NCBI RefSeq assembly: GCF_964355755.1
Contig: NC_092673.1
Location: 13,337,001-13,401,000, forward strand
Origin: Antedon mediterranea
Taxonomy: Eukaryota; Echinodermata; Crinoidea; Comatulida; Antedonidae
Reading direction: 5' to 3'
DNA: 64,000 bases
Positions 21,906 to 34,109 of this stretch are shown here, one piece after another (position 1 is the first letter of the stretch; each line of letters begins with the position of its first letter). The notes beneath the pieces were generated by a model, which saw only the letters and a program-made list of their open reading frames with translations, was not told where the DNA came from and ran no database searches. The position numbers were made by a program, and so were the translations under genes.

Positions 21906-23128
21906 CAGGGATGTCACCAGCTTTTTGGAGTGCTGGGGGGGGGAGGGTGAGATACACCCCGGGGGTATACCCCCCGGGGGTATACCCCCCGGGGGTATTC
22001 GTTATTTTAGCGAAACATAAAGAATTATGAAAATAAATAACAACAAATTGCGTCAGGTCTAGGCCTAACCTTGTACCACCGGGGAGTCGCCGTTAATATT
22101 CGCGAAAACAAAAAAACGCATACGAAATGAATAGCAATAGATCGCGTCAGGCTTAGGCCTAGCCTTGGTAGACACTACGACCACTACTAGGCCTAGCCAA
22201 GGCTTAGATAGATGGCCCAAAATCTGAATTCCACAAAAACAGGCGCTTCCTTATTTAGGCCTAATCCCTAATCAAATACTGTAGATAAATTATTAGCCTA
22301 GACCTTAATACTACTTGTTGCTCGATATAATGTTCGTGTTCTTTTGCGCGAGAGTTTTTTAGCGTATTCGCGAATTCCGGACTTTTTGTTTCACAACTGT
22401 GCGGCAAGCATGTAGTGCATGGCCGGCAAGCATGTAGTGCATGGCCGGCAAGAACAGACACGTGTTTATGGGTTAACTGAAGTTCAGCAACCTGAAGTTA
22501 TCCAGGGACGTGTAATTATTGTACCACGAACGAACGGGAATCCGAACGAACTTGCCCGGTCTCACTGAACCATGCGCATGTTTTTTTATTTTTTTTAATA
22601 GTTCGTAGAGTACAAAAATGTAAAACTAGTAACATAATATAATTAAAGAAGGGTGACAAAACATTCAGCAATTAAAAATTATTTTGTTTGGGTCTATGTA
22701 GTTGTACATTTTTAATTACTGCGTACTTGTTTGTATTTTTAATCTGTGCAAAATAAAACGCTTGAATGGTCGCTATGTGAACTTTAAACTTGTACACTGT
22801 GCTGTGTAGCACGTTGTTCGCCATGACTCACAAGCTGTAACAATGAATACCAGGGCAGGGTAGGCCTGGTATTGTGTTACAAATAAAATAACGTACGTAA
22901 CCACGGAAACATTTGCTGTAGTCTTTTGTCTTATCTATATGAGGCTAGCTTGTCTGTTATTAACGATGTGCTAGGTAAAATGTTTTAGTACGAATTTTAG
23001 TTAGGCCTAGGCCTAATATAAATATCGTAATGATTAATATAATAATAATAGTGGTGGTCGGCAGCCTGTAAATCCTGGTCGGAAATGTTGAGTGCTGGTC
23101 GGGGCCGACCAGCGTGGTGACATCCCTG
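21906..23128. mobile_element. hAT-like DNA element with CAGGGATGTCACCA ends
   Basis: The ends CAGGGATGTCACCA and TGGTGACATCCCTG are inverted repeats of 14 bp. ATAAAT flanks both sides, shorter than the usual 8-bp hAT duplication. CAGGG ends suit the hAT group. Inside, 21956-22000 has three copies of a palindromic CCCCCGGGGGTATA unit, and 22402-22450 has two tandem copies of a GGCAAGCATGTAGTGCATGG unit. No transposase is seen, so it is non-autonomous. Confidence 0.65.
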
Positions 23129-24554
23129 ATAAATTTTTCCAGTAGAATAGCGCTGCATATAAAATACAAGTTCAGTCTAGTACACACAGTATAGTACAAC
23201 TTTCACGCTTGAACACAAATCGCCTACATTGGCGGATCTAGGGAAGGGGGTGAAGGGGGTGAATAGGGTGGCTAGCCACCCCCCACCCCCTTCAATTCTC
23301 AAAAAAAAAAAAAAAAATGCAACCTAGCCACGATTGACCGTCGCGGATTAATCTTTTAATTAAGAAAAGTAGGGTTAGCATTAATAGTTGTGTAAATAGG
23401 CCTAGACCTACACAGTGAAAGAGCTAAGAGTTTAATTACAATTATGAATTCAAGAGTTTAAAAAGAAAATGTGATTTAATTTCTTCGGAAAATACCCACA
23501 ACTGAGTTATTTTCAAAACACATGCACTCCTAAAACTACCAGCGTCACGTTGTCAAGCTCGCTCCCCTCGTGTGAATGCTGACGTCATCACTCTCCAAAA
23601 ACACACCATTTTCCATTGCAGTTAATTTCCACCCCCCTGGTTCGTATGTGCAAGCGTTAGCGTGGTATATTTACACCCCTGAGTGGATTGTAATATCGGG
23701 AACTTTTTTCTCGCGCATGAAGGTTTTTTGTATAATATTATGGTATGCAGTATAAACGATAAAAATAAACGAGAAACATGGTGTTCTTTTATTATTTTAT
23801 AGGCATAAAATAAACATGAAATGTCAATTGTATGTACACGGGACGGCCGAAAAAAGTATGTGGCGTATTTGGCGTTTTTTGATTTGTGTTATAGACACGG
23901 CGATTACTGCAATCATTGTATATACCAAATTACATTGAGTTATTCACCCGGCTGTAGGGTATAACTATATCGAGGCATTTTCGGAGTACCGCATTACCAA
24001 ATGTCCATTTTGTTTGAAGGTTTTTCAATCAAAGTTTATTATTAGTTCGTCGAAAAAGATCCGTACAGTATTTAGGAAGGATTTATTTAAATCTACATTA
24101 TGTAATATTTGTTATTAAGTGTGATGGAAACAGTTTCTCTAGCCTATTAAACAGTGTGTAAGCATCTATTTTTTCAACAATTTTCAGAGCCTCGGGAGGG
24201 GACACCCCCTCCTAAACCCTCCTCCGCTCGGTGCTACGCACCTCGTTTGCCACTTTCGTGGCCACCCGCCTCGCTTGACATACGAACTATTGCCTACATG
24301 ATTTTAAAATTATGTGATTATTGACATAGAGATGTAATAAAATAAACCACCGTGATCAAGGGAAATAGTTATTGTGTAATTAAAATGTGACACCACCGTA
24401 ATTAATGGACTCTTCCATAAATGTTTTGTGCTGTGATGCTGCATGCTGCTAGAGCCTAGAATATACACCCGTGAGTTCCGAGAGTACTTGGCCTGGGTAG
24501 AATATCTCATGCAAGTACTGTAAATATTAATTAATACCGTCGAGGATGACCTTA
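23129..24554. other. Non-coding; poly-A tract and G/C-rich palindrome
   Basis: A GGGGGTGGCTAGCCACCCCC-type palindrome near 23260-23295 is followed by an A17 run at 23300, which looks like the tail of a retrotransposed repeat. The rest shows no supported gene. Confidence 0.4.
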
Positions 24555-25450
24555 CCGTATTTTCCGGATTATAGGTCGAGACTTTGTGGGAAAATTTTAA
24601 TTGCAAAATCAAGGGGGGGGGGGGTCGACATGCAATTTTTTTTTTTAAATCAGGCTGAAAAAATGTGTTCAAAAGCCGTCAGCTGTCAAGACCTAGCAAG
24701 GTCAGTGGCCTAGAATCATCAATCACTCACAGAAGTTTTCAATACCTACATTGTACAAAATAATACTCCAACAAGTACTGGTCAATAAAATATTAATATA
24801 TCACAAGACTAATTTGGATGTTAATATTACGCTTTTAAGATAATTAAGAATAAATAGTTTTCGTTTGTGTTTTATATGCTTCTTATTCACTCGCGAAAAC
24901 ATCGTAACACAGTCACACCACAAAACGAACTACACGACGTCGGAATGTCCATGCAGCATGTTTGTTATTGCGCGATATTTTCATCTAAACACATGCGCGG
25001 TTTGTTATATTCATAAAATAATTATTTGGCCGCGTGTACATTTACAGATAACGTGATTTACTCGCCTCGCCTGTACAATTGAATAAGCCTCCTAACGGAA
25101 AACTCGTTTTAATTTATTCGAGTGACACGAAAAAACATCGCTGATGGCAAGTAACGCTACATCGCTGTCATTTGTTATAGGTTGGCGAAGATGGCGGCGA
25201 AGTCGTTGTGGTTTACATAAATAATAATAATAATAGATTGTCTTATAAATATTATTGATTACACTTTAATAATATAAACAAAGTCACATTTCATACATTT
25301 CTAGCCCGCTTTGAACTTTAAAGTAATTTGTGTTATTAGCTGATTTTGGGGGTCGACTTATATTCAGGTCATACCAAAATCAACGATATTCTAGGGAAAA
25401 GTTAGGGGTCGACTTATACTTGGGGTCGATCTATACTCCGGAAAATATGG
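24555..25450. mobile_element. TA-flanked mariner-type MITE, copy M2
   Basis: Starts CCGTATTTTCCGGATTATAG after TA and ends CTCCGGAAAATATGG before TA. It is collinear with M1 but more diverged, with several small indels, a G-run at 24612 and a T-run at 24638. Confidence 0.8.
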
Positions 25451-25612
25451 TAATTAAAAATTCAATAAACTTGTTACCACAATGTGGTGATCAACCGCGA
25501 TTAGACAGGACTTCAGTAGCTACAGTAGGTCTAGTACACTATTTTTTAGGCTAGGTAGGCCTCCTACTAGCTAGTTATTACTGTACACTGTTAACTACAG
25601 TAGCTTTTTAAG

Positions 25613-25706
25613 GGTGCGTGAGGAAGTTACCTGTGTATAAGATGCAACCAAATTTAGAGGTCAAATTTGCATGTCAAAAGTGCGTCTTATACACCGAAAT
25701 ATACGG
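25613..25706. mobile_element. End fragment of another TA-flanked MITE
   Basis: Ends GTCTTATACACCGAAATATA followed by CGG and TA. The left end is missing. An internal GTGTATAAGATGCAACC mirrors the terminal block. Confidence 0.5.
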
Positions 25707-25910
25707 TAATTGGGTTACGTAATGGCAGTGTTTATCACCTATTAAATACTCATTACAAGCATAGCCTTAAGGAAGTGGTAAATACGGTGAACTGACTAAA
25801 CTATTCACGTTGTGTCTCCTCTTATTCTTTACTCCATGTTGTTGCATACAACAAAATAACCAATTATGGTAATATAGGTTGAAACGTGCTAAAAATAAAG
25901 TTTAAAAATT

Positions 25911-26394
25911 AAAGATGTATTGTCCCTTGAAACACAAAAAATGAAGGTCAAAATATTTTTAATTTAAATTGGCCATGTCAAAGTAATATTAAAGTTATTC
26001 TCTTTAAGTCTAAAATTTGAGCCAAAAACAAGTTTACGTAATTAACAGGTAAATTAATTTGATTACATTTCATCTGGAAAATAAACAAAGATTTCAAACC
26101 ACGAGTATGCATTATGATGCTAATTAGGATTGTTTACAACTCATCACGGTTGACAAGGTTTTTTCACACAGATCGTTATGCTTATGCATACAGAGTAGCC
26201 AAACAAGCGCGTCGATTATGAGATATGTTTTGATTGAAAACTTTGACTTTTTAACAAAAAAACGTCCGAATTTCAGTTAAAAATTAAATGATTTTTTTTT
26301 CGAAAAATTTTTGGTGAGTGAAAGTTTATAACTATTATGATACTTCAAAATGACTCACTTTTTTTGGGAATTAGTCAAAGGGACAATACATCTT
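25911..26394 (+). mobile_element. MITE with AAAGATGTATTGTCCC ends, first copy
   Basis: Begins AAAGATGTATTGTCCCTT and ends AAAGGGACAATACATCTT, so it has its own terminal inverted repeats. It matches the element at 27693-28233 in reverse orientation over its whole length, including the CATTATGATGCTAATTAGG and GTAGCCAAACAAGCGC blocks. TTA at both sides fits a 3-bp duplication of the Harbinger type, but this is not certain. Non-coding. Confidence 0.75.
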
Positions 26395-27692
26395 TTAAAA
26401 AGTAAATAAATAGACCTAGGCCTAGGCCTAGATTAGGAGCGGTTTTATATCCTCTAGCACCACACCATATCCATCCATTTGCTGAAACCTCTCCCGCCGT
26501 GTAGGCCCCTATATGCCTATGGAGCCTAGGCCTGGGCCTACGCTAGGCCTATTCAATCAGTTTCTTAAAAAAATATAAATTATTAGGCCTAGCCTTTCTG
26601 CTAAAAATTTCTCGTATCTAAAATCGCTCTGATAAATTTGATAAACTATGCCCTACCTTCCTTAATCCAACCCAGAAAGTAGTAGTTAAAAGTCACAAAG
26701 TCAGTGGGTCACATTTTCCACATGGGTTCTGTTGGTTGGACTTGTGCACACACACGCTGCTTTGCTATCCTTCCGTCCGTTGTTGCAAGTGTGGTATGTG
26801 ACAGGCTGTTAGGTTGTGTCGTCTATGGGAGGCTATTTGAACCATAATAGCAAAGAATTTAAAACACAATAATTTAAAATAAAAGTATTTGAGGTAACTT
26901 TTTTTTTTTACTACTAGGCCTACTATCACAGCACATAGTTTGAATTACAACAATCGTCCGTCTTCGTCCATACTCACGTATAGCCACATTTTTGTTTGGT
27001 GGAGGAGGCGGGGATCTTTCAAGGATCATCTACGAATAAAATGTTACCTTCTATTTTCAGATCAATCCACCATTCAGCAATACTGTTTAATGGGCAAATA
27101 ACATATAAGTGATATGTTTACTGTAGATAAGATTATCACAGGCACTCCACACTTCTCATTTATCGGGTTTATTAGTAATCATATTTGGTCAGTCACATTA
27201 GGCTAAAATCAAAACTAAAGGTCTTTCCATTCAAGAGTTTACCCCACTTTTGTTTAGCTATAAGCCTACAGTGAAAATCGTATTTTGTTTGGTTTTAACC
27301 AGGGAGATGTAACATCAACATAGGTAAATGTATTGGTTTTGTAGTTTTGTATGCCTACTTATTACTTGACCCAACAAAATTTAGTTTTAATTGCATAAAT
27401 TCCATAGTATTGAAGTAAATTATTTCTTTTCACCTTAGAGTTGTTATCTGAGATTAAATCAATGAACCTTATGAACTACATAACATACATACTACATAGG
27501 CTAAATATACTACATATTCATTGCATCCAACAAATCTTAACTGCTTTTATGGAACTGAAGATATCAATCATGTTAATTCCACCATCCTAATTAGCTTATT
27601 CTTCTGATTTTTTTTCTTTTCTTTCCAAATAACATCAACATTTGGCAACATTGTATTTCGGTTTCGATAATATTAAGGATTCTAACACAGTT
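26395..27692. other. Non-coding spacer between the inverted MITEs
   Basis: Contains a TAGGCCTA cluster at 26410-26590 and otherwise AT-rich sequence. No exon could be supported. Confidence 0.4.
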
Positions 27693-28233
27693 AAAGATGT
27701 ATTGTCCCTTTGACTAATTCCAAAAAAAAAATAAAAAATAAAAGATTTCGAAAAAAGTGGGTCATTTTGAAGTATCATAATAGTTATTAACTTTCACCAA
27801 AAATTATTCGAAAATTATTTAACTGAAATACAGACTTTTTTTTTGTTCAAAAATAACTATGACTTCCACCCAAAGTTTTCGATCAAAACATATCTATAAT
27901 GCAATGCGCTTGTTTGGCTACTCTGTATGGATAATCATAAAACTACCTCGCGATCTGTGTGAAAACACCTTCTCAACCGTGACGAGTTGTAAACAATCTT
28001 AATTAGCATAATGCATACTCGTGGTTTGAAATCTTTTACTTTCTTTCGCGACGATTTTCCAGACGAAATGTAATCAAATTAATTTACCTGTTAATTACGT
28101 AAACTTGTTGTTTTTGACTCGAATTTTCGACTTAAAGTGAATAACTTTAGGCCTAATTTTACTTTGATATGGCCAATTTAAATTTAGAATATTTTTACCT
28201 CTTTTTTTGTGTTTCAAGGGACAATACATCTTT
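27693..28233 (-). mobile_element. MITE with AAAGATGTATTGTCCC ends, second copy (inverted)
   Basis: Same family as 25911-26394, read in reverse. It is about 55 bp longer, with small insertions including GGCCTA near 28150. The pair forms a diverged inverted repeat around a 1.3-kb spacer. Confidence 0.75.
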
Positions 28234-29006
28234 AATCTTTCAAACACAGTAATACTTCTTTATTTGTTCTAAACATATTGATTGTAGACCTAATGTTAAC
28301 CGTAATCTCTTCAATATTATTTTAGCCATTTTTTCTCGAGAACTTTTTTAATCCAATCAATTCTTCTTTGGACAGACTAATTGATATGGTTACAATTTAC
28401 TGCACAAACACTGGTGTTGATGGTGACTATGGTGTATGGAAAGATCTTGTTGAATTCATCAACAATTCGAAGTGATAATCACGGAAATAATCATCCCTAT
28501 TATTTACATTTATTCGTTCCTAAGGCCAAATAAAATACAAAAACACGTACATTACTGATTATATCAATATTGAAGAAGACAGTCGAACAAATTGGGCTAT
28601 CAGGCCTAAAACACAATAGGCATAAAAATTGATTTTTGTAAAATTAGGTAATAAAGTAATAACGTTATTCATTCAAGCGTATTTCAGTTCTAGTAATAAC
28701 GATTTGGTTAAAGAATTTCTTTTGGCATATTTTTAGGTAACACAGTATAAAAAGGGGCCTCTAATTAAACATCAAAATGACCAAAGATAAATAAGATACA
28801 ACATTAAAATATTAAAGCTCAGGTACAGACATGAATTTTAAATATAATATTTGGTTAGGGCCTAATTGTACATAAATCAAATATTTGTAACAGAAATCAA
28901 GACGAAAAAATATTAATTTCTCTTGATATGGTCAAATACACAATTTAGCAAAATTCTTCCATAAAAACCAGGAAGACTTTTTTTTAGTAGTTAGGTAGTT
29001 AACCTA
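28234..29006. other. Non-coding; one weak 3'-exon candidate
   Basis: At about 28367-28474 (+) an open stretch reads LIDMVTIYCTNTGVDGDYGV and on to a TGA. It has coding-like composition but no splice partner or family that I recognise. Nothing else is supported. Confidence 0.25.
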
Positions 29007-29186
29007 ATAAAGGGTGTGGTAAAAAATGTTATCAGATAACTAAATATAGGTAATATAACTTGAATATTACATTTCTGATATCTGTAAATAAAAATCTGAA
29101 GTTGAATAAAAATATCAGAAATGTAATATTCAAGTTATGTTACCTATATTAGTCATCTGATAACATTTTTTACCACACCGTTTATT
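29007..29186. repeat. 180-bp foldback element (long hairpin)
   Basis: Left arm from GGGTGTGGTAAAAAATG (29011) to ACATTTCTGATAT (about 29082), right arm from ATATCAGAAATGTAATATTC (about 29112) to CATTTTTTACCACACC (29179). The arms are about 72 nt with few mismatches and a loop of about 30 nt. AT-rich MITE-like palindrome; a transcript would form a long hairpin. Confidence 0.8.
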
Positions 29187-30255
29187 TTTCATAGCTTTTT
29201 AAAATGCCTCTTTATTTACAAGAATAGAGATTTTACTGTGTAATTTGAACTATTCCCCCCGTGATAAGAAAGTACTTATTTTCAACAAGCTCGTGTAACA
29301 CAAATAAAATCTCAAAAATTATGAAACATAGGGGAAACTATAGCCTAATAGGTCGATAATTATTGGAATGATCAATAGATATTTTTTGCCCGCACGTGGC
29401 CTTTAAAGTCGTAACTTACATTAGAATAAGGAAGAAAATATATCAAACAAATTTTATTTTTTGTTGTACTGCTGTAATAATTACAATGAATTGGCTAAAT
29501 CTATGGTTTTATTTACGAGTTAAATAAATTTGAATCAGCAGCCAATAAACGAAATAAATCAAAATACAGTAGTCGTTTTCTCTACATGTTCTCGAAATCC
29601 TTATTGAGAAATGTTGGCAACAATTAAGAAGAGATAAAAAAAATGTGAAGAGCACGTAAGTTCAAGAAAAGGCATAAACAGTGTTTTAAGAAAGTTTTGA
29701 AGAAGAGAACATAATTACTTAATGCTGCAAGCATTAAGTAGGTATAACGTTGTTATATTTAAGATTAAGCTTAATGCTGTTTAGCCTAAAGCATGTTTCA
29801 TCAAGCTATACTTGAGCTAATACTCAAATTTCAGGATGAAAAGAAATGAAGAGTTACAGTGTTCAAATACCATGGATAACAGATGAAAACGCAATTTAAG
29901 TCACACTTGCGGGAAATTTAGCTTCTAGATAATCGACTACCATTTCTATCGTTTTTATGAACCAAAAACAATATTAGCAGATCACTAATGACACTATATT
30001 TGAAAATTACATCATATTGCCTGAAATGTATGTGTAAGTTATTGATAGTGGCGATGATTCGCTGTTGGATGGGAATAAAATAAATAAACGTAGTTCAGTA
30101 CTATGCATACCATAAAACCTAAAAAAGAAGCCATCGGAAAATCAATCTCACTGGACTTTTTTTTTATTTATTTTTTTTTTCATACGCATCCAACAAGATA
30201 GATAAACTATTTTAAAATTTATCGTGCTTATAAACTAAGTCTAATTTGAGGCTTA
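29187..30255. other. Non-coding, no recognised feature
   Basis: AT-rich, stop-dense on both strands. I see no gene and no repeat with a partner in the window. Confidence 0.35.
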
Positions 30256-30360
30256 GGGTATGGAGTTGAAAGAGTCGTGAGTTACAACCCTGATCAGGAT
30301 GAAACTCTTGACATTTGGATTGGAAGGCAAGCACGTTAACCACCAAGCTGCTCCACTCCA
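30256..30360 (-). mobile_element. tRNA-derived SINE head
   Basis: Minus strand gives GAGCAGCTTGGTGGTTAACG (A box) and GGGTTGTAACTC (B-box-like) about 60 bp later, a typical tRNA-like promoter. The body beyond it is not defined. Confidence 0.5.
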
Positions 30361-30659
30361 AAGGAGTTTTCAAGATAGTATTGGCTTCTTGTCGAAATAG
30401 GCTGTTTGAATCCCCAACAATTACAGCATTCTTTTAGAAAAAAGCCCCATTTTTAGTTTACAATGGTGTAATCTCAAAAAGAGGCCCATCTTTAAAAGAA
30501 GTCACCAGAAAGTACTAAACAAAGGCTTCGTTTTCACGGTTTTACGTTCTAGTCGTCTTCAGTTACTGTAACTGAATCCTTTTGTTTCCACAGGCTACAT
30601 CTGTGTTCATGATTTGTGTGGACAAAATAATATTTCATTGTAATTATAGTTGATTCAAT

Positions 30660-31162
30660 TTTAAAAACGAATAAAAAAAACAACATAAAAACACACACAT
30701 ATCGATATTTCCATTTAGGTTTTTGCAAAAAGATATGGTATCGCTTGGTGCATATTCCTCAACCGTTAATATGACTCCACGGAAATAGAAACCTCCGAAA
30801 TAGAACCGACTTTTTATCTTCTCGAATGTTCCGCAGACATGAAACGTATAATTATTTTTGCCTTCCTGAATCGTCAATAAATCATAATAACCCTCACACC
30901 TGATTGTAGTGATCACTTTTGTTTCAAGATCGCCCCTTGATATACTAATTATTAATCTTTATTTGTGGAATTGACCACGTACATCTTTTGAAAAATTAAT
31001 TGTGGTTAGCTGCCATATGTCATTTCTTTTACAGTTTGTACTACATTTGCCTTTAGCTCTTCTTGAATTGTGTTTATTTTGGTTCTTATTTCTGAATCCA
31101 TCAATATATATAAAGATTGATTTTTGTATTTTTCTGTGATTTGTGAGAAATCTTTCATTCAA
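30660..31162 (-). other. Unrecognised coding-like stretch (possible exons)
   Basis: The frame from about 30927 down to 30690 reads IRCEGYYDLLTIQEGKNNY, then FHVCGTFEKIKSRFYFGG and VILTVEEYAPSDTISFC, with a beta-rich, secreted-protein look and paired cysteines. Just upstream (about 31105-31020) another frame reads EIRTKINTIQEELKANVV, a coiled-coil-like helix that ends at a stop. I do not recognise the family. A short coil before a beta domain recalls small secreted lectin or C1q-like proteins, but no key residues support that. Confidence 0.35.
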
Positions 31163-31799
31163 CTATATAAAAAAGATCGGTAAATTTGTGATTTATTGAC
31201 CATAGATAGACATAAGAAATTTCAAAGATGCGATGTGATTGAAACAAACTTTATTTTTCATGCTCTTGCATTAGTAGGCCTATTGCATGATTATGATGGT
31301 TATGCCTGTGTTAAAAAGTCAGTTCCGTACCAGAGGATTCTGTTTTGTGGCATTCATTTCTGTGATGCAATACTTCCTCACTATCAACAACACTATCGAG
31401 TCTACCACCATGCAAACCATGCTTAACATAAATTTGTCATATGTCAAGACAGATACGTAGTTGGTTGATATTGTACTTATACAAGAAACACACCTTACAC
31501 CTGAATTATTTCAAAAATTTAAATTAGTTTGGAACAGTACTTGATACTCCTTTTTCTTTTTAACCATAAGACATTTTGTTTCATGTGAGAACCATGGCTT
31601 ACAATTAGGATACATTTTTGCCTTCTTTTCGGGTATGATGGATATGATTACGAACAAACAGCAACTCCATCATTTATAGTTTAAAGAAACGAACAAACAG
31701 TTGTCTTCAAAGCAACCATTTAACATATCAATAGCCCCAGTGCTCCATATTTTCCCAAATGCTTCTGTCTTTTTAAAAGTGGCTTATAGATTTGTCATG
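31163..31799. other. Non-coding, no recognised feature
   Basis: The ORF at 31196-31426 (+) has no start context, splice signal or domain I recognise. AT-rich sequence otherwise. Confidence 0.3.
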
Positions 31800-33310
31800 T
31801 CTTTTTTTAAAACATTTTCAGCAATTTCGGTTGGTTGGTCGGTTTGTAAACACTAACTCATATTTATATGTTTTGGTTATTTTGACAATGGATATTAATA
31901 TAAATGTTATTAAACATTTGGCTTAGAGATTTGTCTTGTCTTTTTTCAACATTTTCAGCAATTCCGGTTGGAATTTTTTCGTTATTTTGAGACTAGATAT
32001 TAATACCTGGAGGCAAATATAATGTTTTAAAAAATTGTTCAACATTTTCAAACATTTTCAGGAATTTCGGTTGTTCGGTCGATCGGTAAACACTAACTCA
32101 TATTCATATTTTTGTCGTTATTTTGACAGTGAATATTAATACCTGGAGGCAAATACAAATGTTTTTAAACACGGCCATACATGGCTGCAGTCGCGTGCTC
32201 AAGTCAGTGTTTACCGACCAACCGACCGTCATAGTGAGAGACAGAGTCGCATTGCACGCGACAAAAAATGTTCAACATTTTTAACATTTTCAGCAATTTC
32301 GGTCGGTTGATCAGTCGGTCGGTAAACACTAACTGATATTCAAATGTTTTCGTTATGTTGACACTGGATATTAATACTTGCAGGCAAATCCAAGGGTATT
32401 AAAAAAATGTTCAACATTTTAAACATTTTTAGCAATTTCGATTGGTCATGGTCGGTCGGTCAGTAAACACTAACTCATATTCAAATTTTTTCGTTATGTT
32501 GACACTGGACATTAATACTTGGAGGCAAATCCAAGGGTATTAAAAAAAATGTTCAACATTTTAAACATTTTTAGCATTTTCGATTGGTCATGGTCGGTGG
32601 GTAAACACTAACTCATATTCAAATTTTTTTCGTTATGTTGACACTGGATATTAATACTTGGAGGCAAATCCAAGGGTATTCAACAAATGTTCAACATTTT
32701 AAACATTTTTAGCAATTTCGATTGGTCATGGTCGGTGGGTAAACACTAACTCATATTCAAATGTGTTCGTTATGTTGACACTGGATATTAATACTTGGAG
32801 GCAAATCCAAGGGTATTCAACAAATGTTCAACATTTTAAACATTTTTAGCAATTTCGATTGGTCATGGTCGGTCGGTCGGTAAAACTAACTCATATTCAA
32901 ATGTGTTCGTTATGTTGACACTGGATATTAATACTTGGAGGCAAATCCAAGGGTATTCAACAAATGTTCAACATTTTTAGCAATTTCGATTGGTCATGGT
33001 CGGTCGGTCGGTAAACACTAACTCATATTCAAATGTGTTCGTTATGTTGACACTGGATATTAATACTTGGAGGCAAATACAAATGTTTTTTAAAATGTTC
33101 AAAATGTTTTAACATTTTCAGCAATTTCGATTGGTCGGTTGGCCGTCGGTCGGTAAACATTAACGCTATTCAAATGTTTTCGTTGTTTTGACAGTTGATA
33201 TTAATACTTGGAAGCGGCAAACATAAATGTTTTTAAATATTTTTAACAGTTTTAGAAATTTCGGTTGGTCGGTTGGTCAGTAAACACTAACTCAAATTTG
33301 CGCACGCGAT
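31800..33310. repeat. Minisatellite, about 138-bp unit, about 11 units
   Basis: Unit landmarks are ACATTTTTAGCAATTTCG, GGTCGGTCGGTAAACAC, AACTCATATTCAAATGTG and GACACTGGATATTAATAC. The AATTTCG anchor recurs near 31823, 31960, 32057, 32290, 32432, 32708, 32847, 32979, 33120 and 33258. Central units (32400-33060) are nearly identical and outer units more diverged. A one-off insert near 32160-32275 spaces two units. Nested (GGTC)n runs vary in length. Non-coding. Confidence 0.85.
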
Positions 33311-33344
33311 TGCGGCCATGTACATGGCCTTGTTACACGTAAAG

Positions 33345-33770
33345 TTGTTATTAAAAAACTTAATTTAAAAGATGCCTGGAGAAATAAAAACCCAGAGAAC
33401 ATACTAGATGGCGTAGAAAATCAAAGCAAATTTACAGACTGTTTGAATACTGGTTGATTTCTAAACAAATTCTTGATCACGATGACGTAATATCATGTGA
33501 TATAAGACCAGCTATTTTGACAGATCATTAAGCAATTTCAATTAAAATCAGTTTTGATGAGTCCAAAAGAGGCCCAGGCTATACTATTGAAAATGTAATA
33601 ACAACCTATTGCACAATATTGATTACCAAAACTATATTAGAAATGTAATTAAAAAAACCCAAACCAATGAGAATAACCTTAGCTCAGATGTATTATGGGA
33701 AATATTAAAAGCCAAAATTAAAGACGTAAAAAATAAATCAAAAACTAAATAATTTTTTAGTAAATAATGA
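33345..33770 (+). pseudogene. L1/Tx1-like LINE fragment (end of endonuclease domain)
   Basis: Plus-strand frames read DAWRNKNPEN, RWRRKSKQIYRLFEYWLISK (the SRIDYWLIS block of APE endonucleases, here RLFEYW), then a DH near 33527 followed at once by a stop, a GPGY block and finally WEILKAKIKDVKNKSK. Several frameshifts and stops. It starts right after the minisatellite. Confidence 0.65.
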
Positions 33771-34109
33771 TTATAATGCCAATGAGAGCATATCATTCAG
33801 TGGTTTCGGAGGAGTTACGTAAAATTACGCGACAAATTTAGTGTAATATAGATTTTAAAATATAACTGTATAAAACTCCTTACATGGTTAGAATGATAAT
33901 AGGATAGCCTACCATATCTTGTAGGGTTTTTCTGGATAATTTGCATAGGCTTTTTATGCTCATTTGAATATGAAGGCGGTGGATTACAGAGTGTTGATTT
34001 GTTGTATGTTGTCAGGACAACATATAGTAATACATTAATTTAAAACCAAAAAACCTTTGCCTACAATTTTGTCCCAGTTCACCATATTTTTTAACTAGAT
34101 TCAGTAGCC

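Noticed and set aside
24310-24672. 120-codon minus-strand ORF
   Set aside because: It crosses the boundary of MITE M2 and shows no domain.
31800-33310. CRISPR-like array
   Set aside because: The 138-bp units repeat head to tail with no unique spacers, and the genome is eukaryotic.
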